A program made the position numbers and the translations under genes. The notes beneath the pieces were generated by a model. The model saw only the letters and a program-made list of their open reading frames with translations. It made no database searches and was not told where the DNA came from. A stretch of DNA of 64,000 nt from Symsagittifera roscoffensis (taxonomy: Eukaryota; Xenacoelomorpha; Acoela; Convolutidae), in assembly GCF_963678635.1 (NCBI RefSeq), contig NC_087068.1, forward strand, positions 1,860,001 through 1,924,000, given 5' to 3'. Of the stretch, positions 1 through 12,420 are shown piece by piece (within the stretch, counting starts at the first letter, position 1; each line of letters begins with the position of its first letter).

Positions 1-2719
1 GAGCTTACGTTTCAGTTTTTTTCAATTTTTTCCTTAAAATAGAAAAGGGTTCAAAGAAGGGTATAAAAAAGTTTACATTGAATAACTTGTTACCAAAAGT
101 ACAAACCATTAACCAAGGAAGTGAACCTTTTTTTTTGTTTTCCGCCTAAGAAGACACCACTTGAAATCTGGACGGGCTGGCTCAGTGGTTTTCTCCTATA
201 TGATTCAGATGTGTTTTTGCATTACGAGGCCAAACTGTGTAATTTTTAAATTGTAATCGGAATCCGCAACAAGGACGCCCCACACATGAGTTTCATGGAT
301 AAAAATTGAGTCTAAATCAGAGAAAAATGTTGTCTAAATCATCGCCAATATAATCTATTATTATTGCAATTTAGACCATGAAATTGATTATATTGTCATT
401 AGGTTCGATTATTTAAAAAATAATCAATCAAGGAAAATCCTTGATAATGGATTATAAGCCATTTAAAGTCCATCATAATTAATTATTAAGGATTATAACC
501 ACTAAATTTTTTTGACACATTTATTTGCAAAATTTTCAGTAATTTCTGCTATGCTCACGGCCACACTTTTATTGAGCTTATTACGTTCAGGTTTCTTACA
601 TTTTTTTTTCCTAAAACAGAAAAGGGTTGAAAGTAGGGTATAAAGTAATTTACGTTTTTGACACAATTATTTGCAAAATTTTTCAGTAATTTCTGCTATA
701 CTCAGTGCCACACTTTTATTGAGCTTATTACGTTCAGGTTTCTTACATTTTTTTCCTAAAACAAAAAAGGGTTAAAAGTAGGGTACAAAGTAATTTACGT
801 TAAATAACTTGTTAACAATAGTACGAGCCAATAACAAAGGAAGTGAACCTTTTTTTAAATCACCGCCCAAGGAGACACCACCTGAAATCTGGACGGGCTG
901 ACTCAATGGTTTTCTCCTATATGATTCAGATTTGTTTTTGCATTACGAGGCCAAACTGTGTAATTTTTAAAATGTAATCGGAATCCGCAACAAAGACGCC
1001 CCACACATGAGTTTCATGGATAAAAATTGAGTCTAAATCAGAGAAAAATGCTGTCTAAATCATCGCCAATATAATCCATTATTATTGCAATTTAGACCAT
1101 GAAATTGATTATATTGTCATTAGGTTCGATTATTTAAAAAATAATCAATCAAGGAAAATTCTTGATAATGGATTATAAGCCATTTAAAGTCCATCATAAT
1201 TAATTATTAAGGATTATAACCACTAAATTTTTTTGACACATTTATTTGCAAAATTTTCAGTAATTTCTGCTATACTCACGGCCACACTTTTATTGAGCTT
1301 ATTACGTTCAGGTTTCTTACATTTTTTTCCTAAAACAAAAAAGGGTTGAAAGTAGGGTATAAAGTAATTTACGTTTTTGACACATTTTTTTGCAAAATTT
1401 TTCAGTAATTTCTGCTATACTCAGTGCCACACTTTTTTGAGCTTATTACGTTCAGGTTTCTTAAATTTTTTTCCTAAAACAAAAAAGGGTTAAAAGTAGG
1501 GTACAAAGTAATTTACGTTAAATAACTTGTTAACAATAGTACGAGCCAATAACCAAGGAAGTGAACCTTTTTTTAAATCACTGCCCAATGAGACACCACC
1601 TGAAATCTGGACGGTCTGACTCAATGGTTTTCTCCTATATGATTCAGATTTGTTTTTGCATTACGAGGCCAAACTGTGTAATTTTTAAATTGTAATCGGA
1701 ATCCGCAACAAGGACGCCCCACACATGAGTTTCATGGATAAAAATTGAGTCTCAATCAGAGAAAAATGCTGTCTAAATCATCGCCAATATAATCCATTAT
1801 TATTGCAATTTAGACCATGAAATTGATTATATTGTCATTATGATCGATTATTTAAAAAATAATCAATCAAGGAAAATCCTTGATAATGGATTATAAGCCA
1901 TTTAAAGTCCATCATAATTAATTATTAAGGATTATAACCACTAAATTTTTTTGACACATTTTTTTGCAAAATTTTCAGTAATTTCTGCTATACTCACGGC
2001 CACACTTTTATTGAGCTTATTACGTTCAGGTTTCTTACATTTTTTTCCTAAAACAAAAAAGGGTTGAAAGTAGGGTATAAAGTAATTTACGTTTTTGACA
2101 CATTTATTTGCAAAATTTTTCAGTAATTTCTGCTATACTCAGTGCCACACTTTTATTGAGCTTATTACGTTCAGGTTTCTTACATTTTTTTCCTAAAACA
2201 AAAAAGGGTTAAAAGTAGGGTACAAAGTAATTTACGTTAAATAACTTGTTAACAATAGTACGAGCCAATAACCAAGGAAGTGAACCTTTTTTTAAATCAC
2301 CGCCCAAGGAGACACCACCTGAAATCTGGACGGGCTGACTCAATGGTCTTCTCCTATATGATTCAGATTTGTTTTTGCATTACGAGGCCAAACTGTGTAA
2401 TTTTTAAATTGTAATCGGAATCCGCAACAAGGACGCCCCACACATGAGTTTCATGGATAAAAATTGAGTCTAAATCAGAGAAAAATGCTGTCTAAATCAT
2501 CGCCAATATAATCCATTATTATTGCAATTTAGACCATGAAATTGATTATATTGTCATTAGGTTCGATTATTTAAAAAATAATCAATCAAGGAAAATCCTT
2601 GATAATGGATTATAAGCCATTTAAAGTCCATCATAATTAATTATTAAGGATTATAACCTCTAAATTTTTTTTGACACATTTATTTGCAAAATTTTCAGTA
2701 ATTTCTGCTATGCTCACGG
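1..2719. repeat. ~720-bp tandem repeat, nearly four copies
   Basis: Direct tandem array. The marker AATTATTAAG recurs at 481, 1202, 1920 and 2639, giving periods of 721, 718 and 719. Copies differ by scattered substitutions and small indels. Inside each unit a ~146-bp block is itself duplicated (in copy 1 the two halves begin near 508 and 654). Each unit also has a foldback: ATAATCCATTA and its complement TAATGGATTAT about 100 bp apart, enclosing the smaller hairpins GATTATTTAAAAAATAATC and TCAAGGAAAATCCTTGA. A tRNA-like stretch lies at 170-232 in copy 1. The last copy breaks off abruptly at about 2719 into unrelated sequence. Copy 1 begins at the window edge, so the array may continue to the left. 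Confidence 0.9.
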
Positions 2720-2819
2720 CCTACTCGAACTCTAAACCTAATGAATTTTATAATGCCTGTTTACTTCCCCTACCACTTATTTTTTCCAAACACAATTACC
2801 CTTTCCCAGTTCATTTTCT

Positions 2820-3000
2820 CCCCATGTTTACTCGCCCCCCTCCCAGTTTATCCCAAATCCCCCCAGCTTACCCCAAATCCCCCCAGTTTACCGCCTCCCC
2901 GTTTACACCACACCCTCCCCGTTTACCGGGGGTGGTGTAAACGGGGAAGCAAAAAACGTGGTGGGGGTCTAAACGGGGTAGGGGTTGGGATGTCAATGAG
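2820..3000. repeat. C-rich/G-rich foldback
   Basis: C-rich imperfect repeats of the type CCCCCAGTTTAYCCCAAAT run to about 2927 and are followed by a G-rich complement. The arms at 2897-2915 and 2928-2946 (right arm GGTGGTGTAAACGGGG) are inverted copies with a ~12-nt loop. Several G-runs of three or more in 2928-2990 could also form a quadruplex. Short open frames crossing this segment are a consequence of its low complexity. Confidence 0.75.
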
Positions 3001-3855
3001 TAGGCTTACGCGTGGAAGGGAGGAGTGTGGGTGTAAATGTGGGGGAGTATATACTGGAAAGACAACTGAGGATGACAAAGGGAGAAAAAAGACCCACAAA
3101 AACGAAAAGTAATCTTAAGCCAAATAAAATTTTGCTTAATCTGTAACGTTTCAAGCCAAAAACCAACTGCTAAATTTTGCATTTACTTCACTGTGTTTAA
3201 AATTTTCTGAAAAAAATACAAAAAATGGATTATAATCTATTGTGATTGATTATAATTGACTAAAATGGTTTTTATTGATTTGACATAAGTTATTTTTTCA
3301 TCCATTTTTAATCAATTATATTCGATTACTTTTAAATTTTACGGAGACCGGCAAGAAAAATACGATATAATCGATTACTATCTATGAAATTTCAGTACGG
3401 GTCTCTTTTTGTTCTTTGGTTTTCTTTGATTGTTCTGACAAAAAAGGAAAGAACAAAAAAGTCTAGCTTAAAGTCTTGCTCAAAGTCTTGTTTCTGGATT
3501 CCAAAATCTTGTTTATCTTGCTTAAAGTCTTCTTTCTGCATTTCAGAGACATGCACACACCAAATAATGCGCCTATCCAGTGCTCAGGTTGGCTTCGTCA
3601 TGTATAAAATTATTTAAAAATCTCTTTAATTTGAAATCATTTGGAAACAATTTATGATTTTATGTTGATTTTGATTAATCTTAATTAACTTATAGCTTCC
3701 GAATGAATATGTTGCATAGAAAAGGTTCCGTTAGAGATCCTTGCTTCCCTTGAAGATTAAGACTATCTCTAAACCATTCGACCATCTTGCAAAGTGCGTC
3801 TCTGCCCCTCAAATTTGTTTGTAGAACTTTTCGTCTCCCTGTATGCGACTACGAA

Positions 3856-4055
3856 GTTTGTAGCGTTCGTCGAAAATATGTTTGATGCTTTGGTGCAGGT
3901 TTTGCTTAATATATTCCAGATTTTTCTAATCTCAAGTATTTCAAAACTGGCTTTCAATACTGAGTTTGTAGCGTTCCAAAAAAATATGTTTGATGTTTTG
4001 GTGCAGGTTTTGTTTAATATACTCCAGATTTTTCTAATATCAAGGATTTCAAAAG
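3856..4055. repeat. 108-bp direct duplication
   Basis: Two adjacent diverged copies: GTTTGTAGCGTTC begins at 3856 and again at 3964, each followed by matching text through TTTGGTGCAGGTTTTG and CAGATTTTTCTAAT. The period is 108 bp, a multiple of three, which explains open frames on both strands across it. No protein similarity was recognised. Confidence 0.75.
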
Positions 4056-6372
4056 CCCGGCAAGGATTTCGATACATGTGGACTTTTGAAATATTGATTT
4101 TTTTGATCCTAGTGTTGTCTGAGAAGATGAACAGTTGATCTCCCTCGCAGCTTCTCGAGCCTTTGAATCGTTTTTTTACTCAGAGTTTTTTTATCCGTGA
4201 GCTCTTATTGTTTAATTGCATCAAAATTTTGCTTTTTTCTTACCATCTTGCTCTTGCATCTGTTTGCCTGCTCGAACATTGAAAATTGAGTTGCTGCAAC
4301 TTCACCGGTTTCAACTTATCTCTGCCGAATTTATTTTTTGCGATGACCCAGGCTGAGGATTGCTGCAAGGTTTGTCCAAAACTCAAAAAATAAATATTAT
4401 ATGTTACCAATGAAACGAAAAGAAGAAAAAAAAATAGCGAAAGTGGAATTGAAGCAAAATTTTTTCACAAAATCAACCAAGTGATTAAGCCACTTGCCAA
4501 GTTCCAGGTCATTTTGATCGAGCAGATGCAGGTACTTGAGATTAAAGTACTTAATTAGCAACCAGAAACCCCTAACCGTTGAGCAACCTAACAAACTGGT
4601 GATGAAAAAGAATTAACGATACAGAGATATAATTTCATAAAACCAAAAAGTTTGCTGCAAGGTCGTAGAAAAAAGAAAGTTTTCAAAAACTATGAGCTCA
4701 ATTTTGACTGTCGTTTAGCCAAAATGATTTTTTAATATATTTCTCTCCCTCCTCCGACCAATGTTAAGTACAAAGAGACGCATTTTGCATTATTTAAAAC
4801 CTTTGGACCAATTGCAGAGCCATAACTCAACTTAGATTTTTGTGAGCTGGATTAAACAACATATTTAGTTTGCGCTAAAAAATTGTCAAGGTCATTCAAT
4901 TTTTTTAATATAATTTGTCCAAATTAGTCAAATATTAAAACCTCTTGAGTTTCAAGAATCATATTTATGAGTAAAAAAATTACCTGAGCTCAGGGCCTTG
5001 ATATTTTTTCGGATGGCTTGAAAAAATTCCTAATTGAAATGTCGAAGTTAGTCCGAATACAAAAACTACCCAAGTACTGTGTTCTCTAATTTTCTTCGAA
5101 AGTCGAAACAATTTTACAAATTAGGTGTAAGCTTCGACTGGCGTGGCAAAAAACTCTCATGAAGCGTCAGAAAGGGCGATTTCTATTTGAAGCGTGTTGA
5201 ACAAACTTCAAAGTTTGCGAGTTGTCGCTTTCTTAATTTTTACTAGCTGTCTTTTTTTGCGGAGTGATTTTTTTTGCTAGTGGTCGGGACCCATTAAAAG
5301 TATGAAAACTGATAGTTTTGATTCTTATGGCTTTAGAGTTTTTCAAACTAAAAAAAAATGAATCATAGTAAAACAAATTGAATGAAATAGCGCATAACTA
5401 ATTAACATTTTATCAAAGTTCATTCTTGCACCCGGTTAAAATAGTTGATAACTTTTGCGGACTGTCTCTGTAAATTTGATAATATTTGATTATAATTGAT
5501 CAAAATTGGATTAAACTGCAACTGTTTTCAGTTAGATAAATCCATAATTATTCGATAATTGTTAAATCTAATCGATTCCAATCCATATGTCTATAATAAA
5601 TTTACAAACATTTTCTTGAGTTTTATATAGTTTTAATCGTATGTTTTTATCTTATTCTTAGGTTTTTTTGCATCTAAATTGTTTGGTTTTTAGTTGTTTC
5701 ATAGACGTTGATTAGCAAAAAAATTTCAAAAACCGTTTCAGCAAATCTGAACTCAACTCAACTATGTAACATTTCTTTTTTTTATTTTCTCCGATGAAAT
5801 AAGTTGATGATGCATTTTTTTTTGTTTTCATCTACCACCAAAATATCAGACCATTTGATAACTTTTTGGCTTATGTACTTTCACTTACCGCGGGAGGTTT
5901 TCAGTTAATTTGAAGGAATCTGCAAAAAACTTTTGTTTCGTGGTATAATTTTGTGTTCAGTTGAATCAAATATGATAAAAGTTTTTACCTTTAAAAATAT
6001 CAACAAAACTATATCATCAAAAATTTTTCAAAATCTTATATTTTGTTCTGTGCCGGGTAACAATTTGGCAAAATAAGATCTCTTAATCTCTCATAAAGGA
6101 TATTTAAAAAAATTCTAAAACAAAAACAACTTTTTTACTGAGAACGAGTTTGTCGTGCTGTCATCTCTGTTTGCAGTTTGTGCCTTGCATCATTCGAGCC
6201 ATGCATTTGAGACCAAATACACGTTTGGCCAGTATAGTCTATCAAGTAGTATAATAATCTAAATAATAGTATCTGATACAGGTGGATTTCAAAAGCATAA
6301 TTGAACATTTTTCTGATGTGATTCAAACTAGAACGCGCTGGAATGAGTCTCTTATTAGATTGATCATGATTA

Positions 6373-6425
6373 AGATTGCTCAAATCAGGGCAAAGCCCTG
6401 ATTGTTCCGACTGCCCATTATCTGG
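6373..6425 (+). repeat. Dispersed hairpin repeat R, copy 1
   Basis: Carries the core GATTGCTCAAATCAGGGC followed by AAAGCCCTGATTGTTCCGA. The centre TCAGGGC-AAA-GCCCTGA is a perfect stem. The same core recurs at seven other places in the window on both strands, with flanks conserved to differing extents. Confidence 0.7.
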
Positions 6426-6616
6426 GATCGAAAAAGTTTTGGTAAATGAAATGTCTACAAAGCATGAGTTTTAGTTTGATAATATGTATGGAGTTAATAG
6501 AACCAATTAGCTTGCCTCAATTCAGGCAAAAACAATTTTGTGGGGCTGGATTTTTTGCCACGACAAAACTCAGCATTAAAGTTTAAAAAGAGCCGTTTAG
6601 ATAGACTTTTTTTACA

Positions 6617-6700
6617 GCGACCGTTGAGTCATTTAGTATAGTGGTGAGCGCGACCCTACTGAGAACACAAATACTTAGGGATCAATACTTCCAGAGTAGA
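6617..6700 (+). mobile_element. tRNA-derived SINE-like head
   Basis: TTAGTATAGTGGTGAGCGC matches the D-arm and A box of an Asp/Glu-type tRNA almost exactly. About 40 bp later TTAGGGATCAATACTTCC is a weak B box. No acceptor stem pairs and there is no intact cloverleaf, so this is not a functional tRNA gene. The body of a SINE could extend to about 6840, but I see no clear tail or target-site duplication. Confidence 0.55.
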
Positions 6701-7446
6701 ATTTTTTTAATTTTTTTGGAAAGTCGGAAACAAAAGAAGCGGAAACAACAATTTTTTTTGACCAAAATAAGCAGTCACCTTGAATTTTTCTCTAGTTTTA
6801 CTGTGTATTGCGTGGCGTCAAAGCAATGCGATGAATGATCTTTCACTGCAATAATTTGAGTGATAAGTATCTTTGCTCTGACTTCAAGTTTTTAGATAAG
6901 GTTAGAACATTCAAAAATCGTTCTCACTTTTTTGACAAAACGCCGATGATGTTTTTTTTTCAACCAAATAAGTTTGCCGCGGTTTTTGGCTGATCGATAA
7001 TTTATAACTTAAAATTATTCAATTTTTTGATAGTCTCAAGTAAGGCTCAACCCAATCAAACACATAGCGACAGCACCCTTGTTTTCTAATTCTCCCACAG
7101 GGAATTTTATGGGAACAAAACGATTTTATTGGATTTTATCGCACTAAAAATTACCAAAGTAATCAATGTTCATGATCCATTTAACCATGAGAATGGAATT
7201 TCAAAGGATTTTAAACGATTATTTTAAAAGTTCTTTTATATTTGATTTTCTTATTCATGATTTTAGGCCACAAAAATCCATAGATTTTGATTGTTTTTCT
7301 GCATTAGTTTGCTTAGAGCTATCTGAACGAGCAAAAACTTATAGGTTTTCAGCTTTGCAAATTTTTTTATTTTAAAAGAAAACCGCAGATTTCAAGGTGT
7401 TTGAAAACCGAAATTTATGCATAAACCGAACAACGAACTGAACATG

Positions 7447-7490
7447 AACAAAACTGCTCGCATCAGGGTAAAGCCCTGAAAGTTCTATTT
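7447..7490 (+). repeat. Dispersed hairpin repeat R, copy 2
   Basis: Core ACTGCTCGCATCAGGGTAAA then GCCCTGAAAGTTC; the stem-loop is conserved with one change. Same family as 6373-6425. Confidence 0.7.
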
Positions 7491-7544
7491 AACCATTCTC
7501 GAATTCTGCGACGTGAACTGCGGTTAATTTCTTGTAAGACCAGT

Positions 7545-7760
7545 CCCTGCACCACCACCTCAATTTATGCTCTTTAAAAATCTACTATCAACAACACCCT
7601 CCCTCACGCTTTTTCGTGCACCCCCTCCCCATTATTATGATCCTCCAATTTTTAGCCTACATATCTTTCGCCCTAATACCCTGTGGAAGACGTAAAATTA
7701 GGGGAGGAAGGTTTAAACGTGTTGGAGGGTGGGGGTATGCATGGGAGGTGGGTTGGTTTG
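7545..7760. repeat. C-rich arm facing a G-rich arm
   Basis: A C-rich stretch (7545-7630, runs such as CACCCTCCCTC and GCACCCCCTCCCC) is followed after about 80 bp by a G-rich stretch (7690-7755, GTTGGAGGGTGGGGG). AACACCCTCCC and its near-complement in GTTGGAGGGTG suggest a foldback of the same style as 2820-3000. Confidence 0.5.
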
Positions 7761-7839
7761 CTAAATGTTGATACCATTGGAGAAAAAAGAAGGTGGATAA
7801 GGGATAAGGACAACTAAATAGTTCTTGTTTAGTGTGTTA

Positions 7840-8075
7840 TTTTTTGGAGCGAAGCTCTTATTTGCGACTCAAGGCCATTTTTTGCATCTAGAAGTTTCAC
7901 GTGGTACCACTATTGCAGCCGAAACTGGTCAGGCTGTGGTAGGCCTGAAGCTGGAGGTCAGGTGTGAGCTCGTCCTTGTTTGCACATTATCATTGCCATG
8001 TCATGGGATTGAATGCACGACGGTCTGACGATTTCACAATGAACGCCGTACCACTATGCTAAGTGCCTCTAAAAC
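7840..8075 (-). mobile_element. tRNA-derived SINE, minus strand
   Basis: On the minus strand, TAGCATAGTGG (A box, plus coordinates 8051-8061) and GTGCATTCAATCCC (B-box-like, about 8003-8016) lie at normal tRNA spacing. A non-tRNA body follows towards 7840. This is the pol III promoter layout of a tRNA-derived SINE. The head resembles the one at 6617, but the body was not recognised. The element abuts a MITE remnant at about 8090 that lacks its own terminus. A plus-strand open frame across 7825-8028 is incidental. Confidence 0.65.
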
Positions 8076-8089
8076 CTGCTTAAACCTTT

Positions 8090-8398
8090 CGAAATTTAAT
8101 CAAACTTTTTTTAGGTTGACCAAATTGATTTTCTGAGTTCTCAAAAATCGGTATAAAGACCCCAATTTGATCAAAGGCGTTTTTTGGACACTTTTTGAAA
8201 ATTTAGAAAAAAAATTGCGTTTTTTCGGCGCGCGCTTCCCCATCAAAATTAGTATATATTGGCGCCGAAGGTACCTTCAGAAAAAAATATTAAGGTCTGT
8301 AAGTCAAAATTGGTGATCTGAAAAAATACAAAGGGAGACCCCTTGGGTCGGCAGGGGCTCGAATCCTTGAGGGTGGTGATGGGGGGGGGGGGGGGGGT
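8090..8398 (+). mobile_element. hAT-type MITE, 5' truncated
   Basis: Shares internal landmarks with the complete copy at 23967: GACCAAATTGATTTTCTGAG, the GGCGCGCGC block, AGTATATATTGGCGCC and the right-hand block ending in GGGTCGGCAGG...TCGAAT. The left terminus is missing next to the SINE, and the right end runs into a homopolymer of 17 G (8381-8397). Confidence 0.7.
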
Positions 8399-9095
8399 TA
8401 TTTGGCTGGTGGTAACAAGTAATCTATCATGTCAAATTATATAATCGGACGAAGCGAAAAAAAAATTCTCATGGATATTTGCAGGTAGGGGAAAAGGAAA
8501 GAAAATCAAAACTTTTAAAGACGAAAATAGAAATTAAAATGACTATTTTTTTGTGTTTTTCTACTTTTTTGGCAATTCTTAGGTAGGGGGAGAAACAAAA
8601 TTTCAAAACTGGTTGGGAGCAACTTTTGAAAAAATAATAATTGATTATTTGAAGTTTAATAAAGACTTACTAGGAAAATATTGATAGACTTTTTTAAAAT
8701 TTAATAGAGATTTACTAGGAAAATCAAACATAATCAATTATTACCCATAAAACTTCGAAATGGGGTGGAAAAATCTGTTTTATCTCAAAACAGGGTTGTG
8801 TTCCTCTCAATATGATTTTTGTTTTCCAACCATTTTTTGAAATTTTGTTAACCCCTTAGCTAAGAATTGCCAAAAAATTAGAAAAGTAGAAAACCCCAAA
8901 AACCTTAAAGAAACCCCAAAAAATGAATTAAAGCAACAATTTATGCAAAATTGGCACCTTGTACCGACTTTCATCCCTTTGCAATAGAGGAGGAGGGCTA
9001 GTTAAGCAGAATAAGATCCCCGTTTTGTTTTTGAAAAACATATAATTGATATAAAAACCTTTTAAAAGCAATTTACAAATCATTTTGCTCACAGT

Positions 9096-11114
9096 GTTCT
9101 CAACTAAACCATTGCTCCCACCATTTGACAGAAGTCGACTTAATCATTGATCCCACCATTTGACAGAGATCAACTTAACCCCTGCTCTCACCATATGACA
9201 GAGGTTAACTTAACCATTGCTCTCACCATTTGACAAAGGTCAACTTAACCATTGCTCCCACCATTTGACAGAGATCAACTTAACCCCTGCTCTCACCATA
9301 TGACAGAGTTTAATTTAACAATTGCTCTCACCATTTGACAGAGGTCAACTTAACCATTGCTCTCACCATTTGACAGTGGTCAACTTAACCATTGCTCTCA
9401 CCATATGACAGAGGTCAACTTAACCATTGCTCTCATCATTTGACAGAGGTCAACTTAACCATTGCTCTCACCATTTTACAGAGGTCAACTTAACCATTGC
9501 TCCCACCATTTGACAGAGGTCAACTACACCATTGCTCTCACCATATGACGGAGGTCAACTTAACCATTGCTCCCACCATTTGACAGAGGTCAACTTAACC
9601 ATTGCTCTCACCATTTGACAGAGGTCAACTTAACCATTGCTCTCACCATTTGACAGAGGTCAACTTAATCATTGCTCTCACCATTTGACAGAGGTCAACT
9701 TAACCATTGCTCCCACCGTTTGACAGAGATCAACTTAACCCCTGCTCTCACCATATGAGAGGGGTTAACCTAACCATTGCTCTCAGAGGTTATCTTAACC
9801 ATTGCTCTCACCATTTGACAGAGGTCAACTCAACCATTGCTCTCAACATTTGACAGAGGTCAACTTAACCATTGCTCTCACCATTTGACAGAGGTCAACT
9901 TAACCATTGCTCTCACCATATGACAGAGGTAAACTTAACCATTGCTCTCATCATTTGACAGAGGTCAACTTAACCATTGCTCTCACCATTTGACAGAGGT
10001 CAACTTAACCATTGCTCTCACCATTTGACAGAGGTCAACTACGCCATTGCTCTCACCATATGACGGAGGTCAACTTAACCATTGCTCCCACCATTTGACA
10101 GAGGTCAACTTAACCATTGCTCTCACCATATGACAGAGGTCAACTTAACCATTGCTCTCACCATTTGACAGAGGTCAACTTAACCATTGCTCTCACCATT
10201 TGACAGAGGTCAACTTAATCCTTGCTCTCACCATTTGACAGAGGTCAACCTAACCATTGCTCTCACCATTTGACAGAAGTCAACTTAACCATTGCTCTCA
10301 CCATTTGACAGAGGTCAACCTAACCATTGCTCTCACCATTTGACAGAGGTCAACTTAACCCCTGCTCTCACCATATGACAGAAGTCGACTTAACCCCTGC
10401 TCTCACCATTTGACAGAGGTCAACTCAACCATTGCTCTCAACATTTGACAGAGGTCAACTTAACCATTGCTCTCACCATTTGACAGAGGTCAACTTAACC
10501 ATTGCTCTCACCATATGACAGAGGTCAACTTAACCATTGCTCTCATCATTTGACAGAGGTCAACTTAACCATTGCTCTCACCATTTGACAGAGGTCAACT
10601 TAACCATTGCTCTCACCATTTGACAGAGGTCAACTACGCCATTGCTCTCACCATATGACGGAGGTCAACTTAACCATTGCTCCCACCATTTGACAGAGGT
10701 CAACTTAACCATTGCTCTCACCATATGACAGAGGTCAACTTAACCATTGCTCTCACCATTTGACAGAGGTCAACTTAACCATTGCTCTCACCATTTGACA
10801 GAGGTCAACTTAATCCTTGCTCTCACCATTTGACAGAGGTCAACCTAACCATTGCTCTCACCATTTGACAGAAGTCAACTTAACCATTGCTCTCACCATT
10901 TGACAGAGGTCAACCTAACCATTGCTCTCACCATTTGACAGAGGTCAACTTAACCCCTGCTCTCACCATATGACAGAAGTCGACTTAACCCCTGCTCTCA
11001 CCATATGACAGAGGTTAACTTAACCATTGCTCTCACCATTTGACAGAGGTCAACTTAATCATTGCTCTCACCATTTGACAGAGGTCAACTTAACCATTGC
11101 TCTCACCATTTGAA
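9096..11114. repeat. 35-bp minisatellite array, about 57 units
   Basis: The unit reads roughly ATTGCTCTCACCATTTGACA followed by GAGGTCAACTTAACC. Each contains the palindrome TTGAC-AGAG-GTCAA. Variants include CATATGACA, CCCCTGC and ACTACGCC. Variant units recur 595 bp (17 units) apart: ACGCC at 10041 and 10636, GAAGTCGACT at 10381 and 10976, and ACATTTGACA at about 9845 and 10441. This shows a higher-order duplication. One unit near 9775 is internally deleted. There is no open reading frame, and spacers between units are absent, so this is not a CRISPR array. Confidence 0.97.
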
Positions 11115-11697
11115 AGCAATGATATGCATCGAGAGTGTTTTACTATAAAAACGTTTCCGTTGATGCACTTCCAGCCTATCATCAAGATTTGATCAAAAAA
11201 GAATCTTGAAACAGTTTCACTTTACTGATTTAATTGATAATTTTCCCTCAAAAACATGTTTATCCAGGGACTAGATGACTAGAGGGTTTTTGTTCTAATT
11301 AAACAGGAAATGTTTTTCATGTGTGCAAAAACTTTCAAAGATTTAAAATCAATTCAATAAATTTTCCACCTCAAAATACACAAAACTCAGTTTCAGACCA
11401 TTTTGATCAATGTTTTTGTTTCCGCCTATACCCTCTTAATTTTGCCTGTGATTAAGAATAATAATCAGGATACATGCAAAAGTCCCAGCCGTAAAACTAC
11501 AAGAAAAAAGTAAAAACAGACCTAGATATACTCGCATGATTAGGTACTACGGGTCTTTTAATTTATAGTGCCCAAAATACGTTTCATCGCTACTTTTAAC
11601 GCATTGTTAAAGCTATGCTGCAGTATTATGTTCCAGTTCAATATATTAGAATCGAACATTTTCCTTTCTGTTCCAACATTTGATATTGTAAGTAAAA

Positions 11698-11745
11698 AGA
11701 CTGATCGCGTCAGGTCGAGATCCTGAATGATCCGACTCCTCTTTG
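11698..11745 (+). repeat. Dispersed hairpin repeat R, copy 3
   Basis: ACTGATCGCGTCAGGTCGAG then ATCCTGAATGATCCGACTCC, a diverged copy of the core seen at 6373 with partial loss of stem pairing. Confidence 0.55.
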
Positions 11746-11939
11746 GTTTCGATGAAAAACTTGTGGTTAAATAATGATGAAATATGATGAAATATGATCG
11801 AGTAAATTATAAGAAAAAAACTGTTTTGTTTTTGTTTCTTGTTTTTATCCCACTCACGCTACGTGGGGGTACAAAGTGATATTGTTTTTCTCTGGTAACA
11901 TACAATTAGAACTTACGTGTCCCAATTCAAAGGATAAAG

Positions 11940-12420
11940 ATTATGTTTGGTTGATTGACTCATTATTCCGACAATTGAAAATGAGTATTCCGGTGATTTT
12001 TTTTCCACGCAAAACTTGGTAGCATAAATAATTAATAATTGGTATTGGTCGAGTGATATATCGTGTTAGAGATTTTCTAATCAGGATTCAAACTACTCCA
12101 AAAACATAAAAATTGTTACAGAGTCAAGAAAAATGAAAAAGAAATGTTTTTGAAAAAAAACTTCAGTTTTTTTTGTTGGGTGTGTTACCCGTCTTTGTTT
12201 TTTCTCTCATCATACCACACTAAAAAGAACAATTTTAAAATGAAAAAAAAATATATAGGTATATTTTTATGAATGTAGTCTGTCTATCCTTGTTGTTCTG
12301 ATCATTGAAAAATGGGGAGTAACTTTGTATTTCGGTGTGTTTTAGTTATTTTTTTGTTCCTTTTTGTTTTCCACGCAAAATTAGGTCCCACAGATAATCA
12401 TTGAACTGAGTTGAGTTATA
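11940..12420 (+). repeat. Dispersed repeat S, two tandem-like copies
   Basis: Two diverged copies about 350 bp apart share, in order: a CATTGAAAAT-like word, a TATTCCGGTG/TATTTCGGTG word, TTCCACGCAAAA, TAGGT..CACA and GAGTGATATAT/GAGTTATAT. A third copy lies at 52450-52600. Partial pieces occur at 16880-16930 (+) and 41460-41520 (-). No coding capacity was seen. Confidence 0.6.

Noticed and set aside
9096-11114. Regular 35-bp repeats as a CRISPR array
   Set aside because: Units are directly abutting with no unique spacers, and the genome is animal nuclear DNA.
9096-11114. Repeated AGGTCA words as nuclear receptor binding sites
   Set aside because: They follow automatically from the minisatellite unit; nothing in the sequence shows selection for binding.
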